Shown: positions 1 to 9,475 of the stretch, in pieces | How the letters are laid out: the number at the start of each line of letters is the position of its first letter | How positions within the stretch are numbered: position 1 is the first letter of the stretch | DNA from: Dermacentor variabilis | Taxonomy: Eukaryota; Arthropoda; Arachnida; Ixodida; Ixodidae | Direction: 5' to 3' | NCBI RefSeq assembly: GCF_050947875.1 | Contig: NW_027460391.1 | Coordinates: forward strand, 1 to 64,000 | DNA length: 64,000 bases | Translations under genes and position numbers: made by a program | The notes under the pieces: model-generated | What the model was told of the DNA's origin: nothing | The model's database searches: none | The model's input: the letters and a program-made list of their open reading frames with translations, nothing else

Positions 1-59
1 GCATGCACATGCATCTTTTGGTAGACGCGGACGCAGTTTTCTGCAAAACCACACGATAT
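1..59 (+). repeat. Subunit A of the monomer (59 bp)
   Basis: This is the first third of the monomer. It starts with GCATGC, has a CATC-TTTT run at 12-19, then GACGCGGACGC at 24-34, and an imperfect dyad GTTTT-CTGC-AAAAC at 36-49. It ends in ACACGATAT. Aligned with B it matches at about 43 of 60 positions once one base is gapped near position 26. That missing base makes A 59 rather than 60 bp and the whole monomer 179 rather than 180 bp. A is the most diverged of the three at the CACGTG-equivalent position, where it has no E-box-like core. Confidence 0.9.
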
Positions 60-61
60 GC

Positions 62-69
62 ATGCAAAT
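62..69 (+). other. ATGCAAAT octamer in subunit B
   Basis: The octamer ATGCAAAT sits at the start of B in most monomers, directly after the A/B junction, where TGCATGCA (59-66 in the consensus phase) forms an 8-bp palindrome. ATGCAAAT is the classical POU/Oct binding octamer in animals, and CATGCA is the core of the plant RY element. Either match may be chance amplified by tandem duplication. It is recorded because it would be present hundreds of times. Confidence 0.5.
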
Positions 70-89
70 GGTGCTTTTGGCAGAACGCG

Positions 90-95
90 CACGTG
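90..95. other. CACGTG hexamer in subunit B (one per monomer)
   Basis: CACGTG is a perfect 6-bp palindrome. It is known as the G-box/E-box core bound by bHLH and some bZIP proteins, and as the core of the budding-yeast CDEI element. It lies in B of most monomers. The matching site in C is CACATG (150-155), so related cores are spaced 60 bp. It is lost in the CACGTCG copies (such as 270), in the GAAACGTGG/GAAAAGTGG 180-bp copies, and in scattered single changes. Binding in this genome is not shown. Confidence 0.6.
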
Positions 96-119
96 GATTT
101 CTACCAAACCACGTGAAAA

Positions 120-179
120 GCATGCCGATGCTGCTCTTTTTAGCACCCGCACATGGATTTGTGCCAAAACGCGTTTTAA
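120..179 (+). repeat. Subunit C of the monomer (60 bp)
   Basis: This is the last third. It starts with GCATGCCGATGC, then TGCTCTTTTTAGCACCC, then GCACATGGATTTGTGCC with CACATG at 150-155, exactly 60 bp after CACGTG in B. It ends with AAAACGCGTTTTAA. The final 12-bp palindrome at 166-177 is the most symmetric element in the monomer. Domain-specific variants here include CTTTATAGC (7.1-17.5 kb), TAGCTCCC (scattered), CACATGAATTT, CACATCGATTT and GCGTTTTGAGC. Confidence 0.9.
166..177. other. 12-bp perfect palindrome AAAACGCGTTTT (one per monomer)
   Basis: The sequence equals its own reverse complement and recurs near the end of subunit C in most monomers. It contains ACGCGT, the MluI site. Variants breaking it are local: AAAAGCG (1,777; 6,427; 8,752; 10,361), ACTCG (9,647; 10,900; 15,910; 17,521), ACGCATTTT (19,487; 26,455; 29,852) and ACACG (42,216; 47,944; 50,628; 52,060). 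No function is shown. A dimeric DNA-binding protein site or a weak cruciform seed would be inference. Confidence 0.9.
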
Positions 180-974
180 GCATGCACATGCATCTTTTGG
201 TAGACGCGGACGCAGTTTTCTGCAAAACCACACGATATGCATTCAAATGGTGCTTTTGGCCGAACGCGCACGTCGATTTCTACCAAACGACGTGAAAAGC
301 ATGCCGATGCTGCTCTTTTTAGCACCCGCACATGGATTTGTGCCAAAACGCGTTTTGAGCATGCACATGCATCTTTTGGTAGACGCGGACGCAGTTTTCT
401 GCAAAACCACGCGATATGCATGCAAATGGTGCTTTTGGCAGAACGCGCACGTGGATTTCTACCAAACGACGTGAAAAGCATGCCGATGCTGCTCTTTTTA
501 GCACCCGCACATGGATTTGTGCCAAAACGCGTTTTAAGCATGCACATGCATCTTTTGGTAGACGCGGACGCAGTTTTCTGCAAAACCACACGATATGCAT
601 GCAAATGGTGCTTTTGGCAGAACGCGCACGTGGATTTCTACCTAACGACGTGAATAGCATGCCGATGCTGCTCTTTTTAGCTCCCGCACATGGATTTGTG
701 CCAAACGCGTTTTAAGCATGCACATGCATCTTTTGGTAGACGCGGACGCAGTTTTCTGCAAAACCACACGATATGCATGCAAATGGTGCATTTGGCAGAA
801 CGCGCACGTGGATTTCTACCAAACGGCGTGAAAAGAATGCCGATGCTGCTCTTTTTAGCACCCGCACATGGATTTGTGCCAAAACGCGTTTTAAGCATGC
901 ACATGCATCTTTGGTAGACGCGGACGCAGTTTTCTGCAAAACCACACGATATGCATGCAAATGGTGCTTTTGGC

Positions 975-990
975 AGGACGCCAAACGTGG
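975..990 (+). repeat. 180-bp monomer class (altered B subunit), first example
   Basis: Here B reads CAGGACGCCAAACGTGG instead of CAGAACGCGCACGTGG. One base is added and CACGTG is destroyed. Related forms (GGACGCGAAACG or GGACGCGAAAAG) occur near 14,391 (as GAACGTGAAACG), 14,748, 31,378, 31,919, 34,607, 35,144, 37,650, 40,158, 40,695, 43,382, 43,920, 53,582, 54,479, 56,091, 58,774, 59,491, 60,208, 60,925 and 63,610. None was seen from 15 to 31 kb or from 44 to 53.5 kb. Each restores a 3n length, so reading frames run on for about 200 codons across these copies. Confidence 0.88.
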
Positions 991-2505
991 ATTTCTACCA
1001 AACGACGTGAAAAGCATGCCGATGCTGCTCTTTTTAGCACCCGCACATGAATTTGTGCCAAAACGCGTTTTAAGCACGTACATGCATCTTTTGGTAGACG
1101 CGGACGCAGTTTTCTGCAAAACCACACGATATGCATGCAAATGGTGCTTTTGGCAGAACGCGCACGTGGATTTCTACCAAACGACGTGAAAAGCATGCCG
1201 ATGCTGCTCTTTTTAGCACCCGCACATGGATTTGTGCCAAAACGCGTTTTAAGCATGCACATGCATCTTTTGGTAGACGCGGACGCAGTTTTCTGCAAAA
1301 CCACACGATATGCATGCAAATGGTGCTTTTGGCAGAACGCGCACGTGGATTTCTACCAAACGACGTGAAGAGCATGCCGATGCTGCTCTTTTTAGCTCCC
1401 GCACATGGATTTGTGCCAAAACGCGTTATAAGCATGCACATGCATCTTTTGGTAGACGCGGACGCAGTTTTCTGCAAAACCACACGATATGCATGCAAAT
1501 GGTGCATTTGGCAGAACGCGCACGTGGATTTCTACCAAACGACGTGAAAAGAATGCCGATGCTGCTCTTTTTAGCACCCGCACATGGATTTGTGCCAAAA
1601 CGCGTTTTAAGCATGCACATGCATCTTTGGTAGACGCGGACGCAGTTTTCTGCAAAACCACACGATATGCATGCAAATGGTGCTTTTGGCAGAACGCGCA
1701 CGTGGATTTCTACCAAACGACGTGAAAAGCATGCCGATGCTGCTCTTTTTAGCACCCGCACATGGATTTGTGCCAAAAAGCGTTTTAAGCATGCACATGC
1801 ATCTTTCGGTAGACGCGGACGCAGTTTTGTGCAAAACCACACGATATGCATGCAAATGGTAATTTTGGCAGAACGCGCACGTGGATTTCTACCAAACGAC
1901 GTGAAAAGCATGCCGATGCTGCTCTTTTTAGCACCCGCACATGGATTTGTGCCAGAACACGTTTTAAGCATGCACATGCATCTTTTGGTAGACGCAGACG
2001 CACTTTTCTGCAAAACCACACGATATGCATGCAAATGGTGCTTTTGGCAGAACGCGCACGTGGATTTCTACCAAACGACGTGAAAAGCATGCCGATGCTG
2101 CTCTTTAAGCACCCGCACATGTATTTGTGCCAAAACGCGTTTTAAGCATGCCCATGCATCTTTTGGTAGACGCGGACGCCGTTTTCTGCAAAACCACACG
2201 ATATGCATGCAAATGGTGCTTTTGGCAGAACGCGCACGTGGATTTCTACCAAACGACGTGAAAAGCATGCCGATGCTGCTCTTTTTAGCACCCGCACATG
2301 GATTTGTGCCAAACGCGTTTTAAACATGCACATGCATCTTTTGGTAGACGCGGACGCAGTTTTCTGCAAAACCACACGATATGCATGCAAATGGTGCTTT
2401 TGGCAGAACGCGCACGTGGATTTCTACCAAACGACGTGAAAAGCATGCCGATGCTGCTCTTTTTAGCACCCGCACATAGATTTGTGCCAAAACGCGTTTT
2501 AAGCA

Positions 2506-5500
2506 TCCACATGCATCTTTTGATAGACGCGGACGCAGTTTTCTGCAAAACCACACGGTATGCATGCAAATGGTGCTTTTGGCAGAACGCGCACGTGGAT
2601 TTCTACCAACCGACGTGAAAAGCATGCCGATGCTGCTCTTTTTAGCACCCGCACATGGATTTGTTCCAAAACGCGTTTTAAGCATGCACATGCATCTTTT
2701 GGTAGACGCGGACGCAGTTTTCTGCAAAACCACACGATATGCATGCAAATGGTGCTTTTGGCAGAACGCGCACGTGGATTTCTACCAAACCACGTGAAAA
2801 GCATGCCGATGCTGCTCTTTTTAGCACCCGCACATGGATTTGTGCCAAAACGCGTTTTAAGCATGCACATGCATCATTTGGTAGACGCGGACGCAGTTTT
2901 CTGCAAAACCACACGATATGCATGCAAATGGTGCTTTTGGCAGAACGCGCACGTGGATTTCTACCAAACGACGTGAAAAGCATGCCGATGCTGCTCTTTT
3001 TAGCACCCGCACATGGATTTGTGCCAAAACGCGTTTTAAGCATCCACATGCATCTTTTGATAGACGCGGATGCAGTTTTCTGCAAAACCACACGATATGC
3101 ATGCAAATGGTGCTTTTGGCAGAACGCGCACGTGGATTTCTACCAAACGACGTGAAAAGCATGCCGATGCTGCTCTTTTTAGCACCCGCACATGGATTTG
3201 TGCCAAAACGCGTTTTAAGCATCCACATGCATCTTTTGATAGACGCGGATGCAGTTTTCTGCAAAACCACACGATATGCATGCAAATGGTGCTTTTGGCA
3301 GAACGCGCACGTGGATTTCTACCAAACGACGTGAAAAGCATGCCGATGCTGCTCTTTTTAGCACCCGCACATGGATTTGTGCCAAAACGCGTTTTAAGCA
3401 TGCACATGCATCTTTTGGTAGACGCGGACGCAGTTTTCTGCAAAACCACACGATATGCATGCAAATGGTGCTTTTGGCAGAACGCGCATGTGGATTTCTA
3501 CCAAACGACGTGAAAAGCATGCCGATGCTGCTCTTTTTAGCACCCGCACATGGATTTGTGCCAAAACGCGTTTTAAGCATGCACATGCATCATTTGGTAG
3601 ACGCGGACGCAGTTTTCTGCAAAACCACACGATATGCATGCAAATGGTGCTTTTGGCAGAACGCGCACGTGGATTTCTACCAAACGACGTGAAAAGCATG
3701 CCGATGCTGCTCTTTTTAGCACCCGCACATGGATTTGTGCCAAAACGCGTTTTAAGCATCCACATGCATCTTTTGATAGACGCGGATGCAGTTTTCTGCA
3801 AAACCACACGATATGCATGCAAATGGTGCTTTTGGCAGAACGCGCACGTGGATTTCTACCAAACGACGTGAAAAGCATGCCGATGCTGCTCTTTTTAGCA
3901 CCCGCACATGGATTTGTGCCAAAACGCGTTTTAAGCATGCACATGCATCTTTTGGTAGACGCGGACGCAGTTTTCTGCAAAACCACACGATATGCATGCA
4001 AATGGTGCTTTTGGCAGAACGCGCACGTGGATTTCTACCAAACGACGTGAAAAGCATGCCGATGCTGCTCTTTTTAGCACCCGCACATGGATTTGTGCCA
4101 AAACGCGTTTTAAGCATGCACATACATCTTTTGGTAGACGCGGACGCAGTTTTCTGCAAAACCACACGATATGCATGCAAATGGTGCTTTTGGCAGAACG
4201 CGCACGTGGATTTCTACCAAACGACGTGAAAAGCATGCCGATACTGCTCTTTTTAGCACCCGCACATGGATTTGTGCCAAAACGCGTTTTAAGCATGCAC
4301 ATGCATCAATTGGTAGACGCGGACGCAGTTTTCTGCAAAACCACACGATATGCATGCAAATGGTGCTTTTGGCAGAACGCGCACGTGGATTTCTACCAAA
4401 CGACGTGAAAAGCATGCCGATGCTGCTCTTTTTAGCACCCGCACATGGATTTGTGCCAAAACGCGTTTTAAGCATGCACATGCATCTTTTGGTAGACGCG
4501 GACGCAGTTTTCTGCAAAACCACACGATATGCATGCAAATGGTGCTTTTGGCAGAACGCGCACGTGGATTTCTACCAAACGACGTGAAAATCATGCCGAT
4601 GCTGCTCCTTTCAGCACCCGCACATGGATTTGTGCCAAAACGCGTTTTAAGCATGCACATGCATCATTTGGTAGACGCGGACGCAGTTTTCTGCAAAACC
4701 ACACGACATGCATGCAAATGGTGCTTTTGGCAGAACGCGCACGTGGATTTCTACCAAACGACGTGAAAAGCATGCCGATGCTGCTCTTTTTAGCACCCGC
4801 ACATGGATTTGTGCCAAAACGCGTTTTAAGCATGCACATGCATCTTTTGGTAGACGCGGACGCAGTTTTCTCCAAAACCACACGACATGCATGCAAATGG
4901 TGCTTTTGGCAGAACGCGCACGTGGATTTCTACCAAACGACGTGAAAAGCATGCCGATGCTGCTCTTTTTAGCACCCGCACATGGATTTGTGCCAAAACG
5001 CGTTTTAAGCATGCACATGCATCTTTTGGTAGACGCGGACGCAGTTTTCTGCAAAACCACACGATATGCATGCAAATGGTGCTTTTGGCAGAACGCGCAC
5101 ATGGATTTCTACCAAACGGCGTGAAAAGCATGCCGATGCTGCTCTTTTTAGCACCCGCACATGGATTTGTGCCAAAACGCGTTTTAAGCATCCACATGCA
5201 TCTTTTGATAGACGCGGACGCAGTTTTCTGCAAAACCACACGATATGCATGCAAATGGTGCTTTTGGCAGAACGCGCACGTGGATTTCTACCAAACGACG
5301 TGAAAAGCATGCCGATGCTGCTCTTTTTAGCACCCGCACATGGATTTGTGCCAAAACGCGTTTTAAGCATCCACATGCATCTTTTGACAGACGCGGATGC
5401 AGTTTTCTGCAAAACCACACGATATGCATGCAAATGGTGCTTTTGGCAGAACGCGCACGTGGATTTCTACCAAACGACGTGAAAAGCATGCCGATGCTGC

Positions 5501-8400
5501 TCTTTTTAGCACCCGCACATGGATTTGTGCCAAAACGCGTTTTAAGCATGCACATGCATCTTTTGGTAGACGCGGACGCAGTTTTCTGCAAAACCACACG
5601 ATATGCATGCAAATGGTGCTTTTGGGAGAACGCGCACGTGGATTTCTACCAAACGACGTGAAAAGCATGCCGATGCTGCTCTTTTTAGCACCCGCACATG
5701 GATTTGTGCCAAAACGCGTTTTAAGCATCCACATGCATCTTTTGATAGACGCGGACGCAGTTTTCTGCAAAACCACACGATATGCATGCAAATGGTGCTT
5801 TTTTCAGAACGCGCACGTGGATTTCTACCAAACGACGTGAAAAGCATGCCGATACTTCTCTTTTTAGCACCCGCACATGGATTTGTGCCAAAACGCGTTT
5901 TAAGCATCCACATGCATCTTTTGGTAGACGCGGACGCAGTTTTCTGCAAAACCGCACGATATGCATGCAAATGGTGCTTTTGGCAGAACGCGCACGTGGA
6001 TTTCTACCAAACGACGTGAAAAGCATGCCGATGCTGCTCTTTTTAGCACCCGCACATGGATTTGTGCCAAACGTGTTTTAAGCATGCACATGCATCATTT
6101 GGTAGACGCGGACGCAGTTTTCTGCAAAACCACACGATATGCATGCAAATGGTGCTTTTGGCAGAACGCGCACGTGGATTTCTACCAAACGACGTGAAAA
6201 GCATGCCGATGCTGCTCTTTTTAGCACCCGCACATCGATTTGTGCCACAACGCGTTTTAAGCATGCACATGCATCTTTTGATAGACGCGGACGCAGTTTT
6301 CTGCAAAACCACACGATATGCATGCAAATGGTGCTTTTGGCAGAACGCGCACGTGGATTTCTACCCAACGACGTGAACAGCATGCCGATGCTGCTCTTTT
6401 TAGCACCCGCACATGGATTTGTGCCAAAAGCGTTTTAAGCATGCACATGCATCTTTTGGTAGACGCGGACGCAGTTTTCTGCAAAACCACACGATATGCA
6501 TGCAAATGGTGCTTTTGGCAGAACGCGCACGTAGATTTCTACCAAACGACGCGAAAAGCATGCCGATGCTGCTCTTTTAGCACCCGCACATGGATTTGTG
6601 CCAAAACGCGTTTTAAGCATGCACATGCATCTTTTGGTAGACGCGGACGCAGTTTTCTGCAAAACAACACGATATGCATGCAAATGGTGCTTTTGGCAGA
6701 ACGCGCACGTGGATTTCTACCAAACGACGTAACAGCATGCCGATGCTGCTCTTTTTAGCACCCGCACATGGATTTGTGCCAAAAAGCGTTTTAAGCATGC
6801 ACATGCATCTTTTGGTATACGCGGACGCAGTTTTCTGCAAAACCACACGATATGCATGCAAATGGTGCTTTTGGCAGAACGCGCACGTGGATTTCTACCA
6901 AACGACGCGAAAAGCATGCCGATGCTGCTCTTTTTAGCACCCGCACATGGATTTGTGCCAAAACGCGTTTTAAGCATGCACATGCATCTTTTGGTGGACG
7001 CGGACGCAGTTTTCTGCAAAACCACACGATATGCATGCAAATGGTGCTTTTGGCAGAACGCGCACGTGGATTTCTACCAAACGACGTGAAAAGCATGCCG
7101 ATGCTGCTCTTTATAGCACCCGCACATGGATTTGTGCCAAAACGCGTTTTAAGCATGGACATGCATCTTTTGGTAGACGCGGACGCAGTTTTCTGCAAAA
7201 CCACACGATATGCATGCAAATGGTGCTTTTGGCAGAACGCGCACGTGGATTTCTACCAAACGACGTGAAAAGCATGCCGATGCTGCTCTTTTTAGCACCC
7301 GCACATGGATTTGTGCCAAAACGCGTTTTAAGCATGCACATGCATCTTTTAGTAGACGCGGACGCAGTTTTCTGCAAAACCACACGATATGCATGCAAAT
7401 GGTGCTTTTGGCAGAACGCGCACATGGATTTCTACCAAACGACGTGAAAAGCATGCCGATGCTGCTCTTTTTAGCACCCGCACATGGATTTGTGCCAAAA
7501 CGCGTTTTAAGCATCCACATGCATCTTTTGATAGACGCGGACGCAGTTTTCTGCAAAACCACACGATATGCATGCAAATGGTGCTTTTGGCAGAACGCGC
7601 ACGTGGATTTCTACCAAACGACGTGAAAAGCATGCCGATGCTGCTCTTTTTAGCACCCGCACATGGATTTGTGCCAAAACGCGTTTTAAGCATCCACATG
7701 CATCTTTTGATAGACGCGGATGCAGTTTTCTGCAAAACCACACGATATGCATGCAAATGGTGCTTTTGGCAGAACGCGCACGTGGATTTCTACCAAACGA
7801 CGTGAAAAGCATGCCGATGCTGCTCTTTTTAGCACCCGCACATGGATTTGTGCCAAAACGCGTTTTAAGCATGCACATGCATCTTTTGGTAGACGCGGAC
7901 GCAGTTTTCTGCAAAACCACACGATATGCATGCAAATGGTGCTTTTGGCAGAACGCGCACGTGGATTTCTACCAAACGACGTGAAAAGCATGCCGATGCT
8001 GCTCTTTTTAGCACCCGCACAGGGATTTGTGCCAAAACGCGTTTTAAGCATCCACATGCATCTTTTGATAGACGCGGACGCAGTTTTCTGCAAAACCACA
8101 CGATATGCATGCAAATGGTGCTTTTTTCAGAACGCGCACGTGGATTTCTACCAAACGACGTGAAAAGCATGCCGATGCTGCTCTTTTTAGCACCCGCACA
8201 TGGATTTGTGCCAAAACGCGTTTTAAGCATCCACATGCATCTTTTGGTAGACGCGGACGCAGTTTTCTGCAAAACCGCACGATATGCATGCAAATGGTGC
8301 TTTTGGCAGAACGCGCACGTGGATTTCTACCAAACGACGTGAAAAGCATGCCGATGCTGCTCTTTTTAGCACCCGCACATGGATTTGTGCCAAACGTGTT
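2506..8400. repeat. Domain with GCATCCACATG / TTTTGATAG A-subunit variants
   Basis: The A-subunit change GCATGCACATG to GCATCCACATG occurs at about 2,513; 3,041; 3,219; 3,756; 5,188; 5,367; 5,725; 5,904; 7,511; 7,690; 8,048 and 8,227, and I saw it nowhere else in the window. Most of these copies also carry TTTTGATAGACG, and several have GGATGCAG for GGACGCAG. The variants are clustered and unevenly spaced (1, 2, 3, 8 or 9 monomers apart). This shows local spread by unequal exchange rather than array-wide homogenisation. Confidence 0.9.
5060..7150. repeat. 13-monomer block, copy 1
   Basis: It matches 7,383-9,475 at an offset of 2,323, which becomes 2,325 after about 6,570. Shared rare markers include GCATCCACATG at four places, CTTTTTTCAGAACG (5,799/8,122), CAAAACCGCACG (5,948/8,271), CCAAACGTGTTTT (6,068/8,391), CACATCGATTTGTGCCACAACG (6,232/8,555), GACGTAACAGC (6,727/9,052), TTGGTATACGCGG and TTGGTGGACGCGG. 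2,323 is 13x179 minus 4, explained by four shared single-base losses. This copy has two private losses near 6,428 and 6,570. I count roughly ten single-base differences between copies. Confidence 0.92.
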
Positions 8401-9475
8401 TTAAGCATGCACATGCATCATTTGGTAGACGCGGACGCAGTTTTCTGCAAAACCACACGATATGCATGCAAATGGTGCTTTTGGCAGAACGCGCACGTGG
8501 ATTTCTACCAAACGACGTGAAAAGCATGCCGATGCTGCTCTTTTTAGCACCCGCACATCGATTTGTGCCACAACGCGTTTTAAGCATGCACATGCATCTT
8601 TTGATAGACGCGGACGCAGTTTTCTGCAAAACCACACGATATGCATGCAAATGGTGCTTTTGGCAGAACGCGCACGTGGATTTCTACCAAACGACGTGAA
8701 CAGCATGCCGATGCTGCTCTTTTTAGCACCCGCACATGGATTTGTGCCAAAAAGCGTTTTAAGCATGCACATGCATCTTTTGGTAGACGCGGACGCAGTT
8801 TTCTGCAAAACCACACGATATGCATGCAAATGGTGCTTTTGGCAGAACGCGCACGTAGATTTCTACCAAACGACGCGAAAAGCATGCCGATGCTGCTCTT
8901 TTTAGCACCCGCACATGGATTTGTGCCAAAACGCGTTTTAAGCATGCACATGCATCTTTTGGTAGACGCGGACGCAGTTTTCTGCAAAACAACACGATAT
9001 GCATGCAAATGGTGCTTTTGGCAGAACGCGCACGTGGATTTCTACCAAACGACGTAACAGCATGCCGATGCTGCTCTTTTTAGCACCCGCACATGGATTT
9101 GTGCCAAAAAGCGTTTTAAGCATGCACATGCATCTTTTGGTATACGCGGACGCAGTTTTCTGCAAAACCACACGATATGCATGCAAATGGTGCTTTTGGC
9201 AGAACGCGCACGTGGATTTCTACCAAACGACGCGAAAAGCATGCCGATGCTGCTCTTTTTAGCACCCGCACATGGATTTGTGCCAAAACGCGTTTTAAGC
9301 ATGCACATGCATCTTTTGGTGGACGCGGACGCAGTTTTCTGCAAAACCACACGATATGCATGCAAATGGCGCTTTTGGCAGAACGCGCACGTGGATTTCT
9401 ACCAAACGACGTGAAAAGCATGCCGATGCTGCTCTTTATAGCACCCGCACATGGATTTGTGCCAAAACGCGTTTT
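7383..9475. repeat. 13-monomer block, copy 2
   Basis: This is the downstream partner of 5,060-7,150, adjacent to it in tandem. Private differences include CACAGGGATTTG near 8,021 and AATGGCGC near 9,368. The first copy instead has GATACTTCTC near 5,852, CTTTTGGGAGAACG near 5,623 and CTACCCAACG near 6,363. Past about 9,475 the two copies stop sharing markers, so the duplication edges are inside the array without any flanking unique sequence. Confidence 0.92.

Larger units (their letters stand above)
60..119 (+). repeat. Subunit B of the monomer (60 bp)
   Basis: This is the middle third. It starts with GCATGCAAATGG, so ATGCAAAT lies at 62-69, followed by TGCTTTTGGCAG and then AACGCGCACGTGGATTT with CACGTG at 90-95. 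It ends CTACCAAACGACGTGAAAA in most copies. Without gaps it matches C at 42 of 60 positions by my count, mainly in GCATGC, ATG-TGCT, CGCAC-TGGATTT and CCAAA. B carries most of the variants that mark array domains: the 180-bp form GGACGCGAAACGTGG, the AAACCACGTG form, and the GGCCGAACG form. Confidence 0.9.
1..179 (+). repeat. Reference monomer (first copy in the window)
   Basis: This copy begins with GCATGCACATG and ends just before the next GCATGC at 180. It has the three-subunit layout of all others: A 1-59, B 60-119, C 120-179. It is the consensus except in B, where ACCACGTG replaces ACGACGTG at 109-116 and creates a second CACGTG (110-115) besides the usual one (90-95). Usual length variants elsewhere are 178 bp (one base lost from an A or T run, as at 702 or 909), 177 bp (TCCAAACC for TGCAAAACC, as at 21,151) and 180 bp (an altered B subunit). 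Confidence 0.97.
1..358 (+). repeat. Two-monomer unit: paired-CACGTG monomer followed by CACGTCG monomer
   Basis: Monomer 1 has two CACGTG cores 20 bp apart (90 and 110). Monomer 2 instead reads GGCCGAACGCGCACGTCG near 258-275 and so has none in B. The same ordered pair recurs with AAACCACGTG cores at about 31,046; 34,276; 37,141; 39,827; 42,873; 45,917; 51,285; 52,716; 54,148 (first core altered to CACTTG); 55,402; and 62,922. AAACCACGTG also occurs at 2,791; 58,623 and 60,056 with a different following monomer. A conserved neighbour order over the window marks a dimer moved as a unit. Confidence 0.85.
1..2500. repeat. Left segment with mixed monomer variants
   Basis: These monomers show no clear internal higher-order period. 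The segment starts with the paired-CACGTG dimer and holds several 178-bp monomers: CCAAACGCG near 702, CATCTTTGG near 909 and 1,624. It has one 180-bp monomer with CAGGACGCCAAACGTGG near 975-990 and a GCACGTACATG A subunit near 1,075. A two-base loss in C (CTCTTTAAGCACCC) lies near 2,104. These variants reappear far to the right (37.6, 38.3, 56.1 kb), so this edge belongs to the same family as the right part of the window. Confidence 0.8.

Noticed and set aside
36..49. GTTTT-CTGC-AAAAC as a transcription terminator hairpin
   Set aside because: The stem has only five pairs, all but one A-T, it is present in every monomer, and there is no gene upstream. It is kept only as a structural dyad.
1..179. 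CENP-B box
   Set aside because: The consensus has no TTCG followed by A and CGGG at the required spacing on either strand. CCCG in subunit C and CGAA in the GGCCGAACG variant do not combine into the motif.
58..474. Repeated 138-codon plus-strand and 142-codon minus-strand open frames across the window
   Set aside because: They recur once per monomer on both strands with near-identical permuted peptides, overlap each other heavily, and result from the frame shift of 2 per 179-bp monomer. There is no conserved protein family, and start context and stop position are fixed by the repeat itself.
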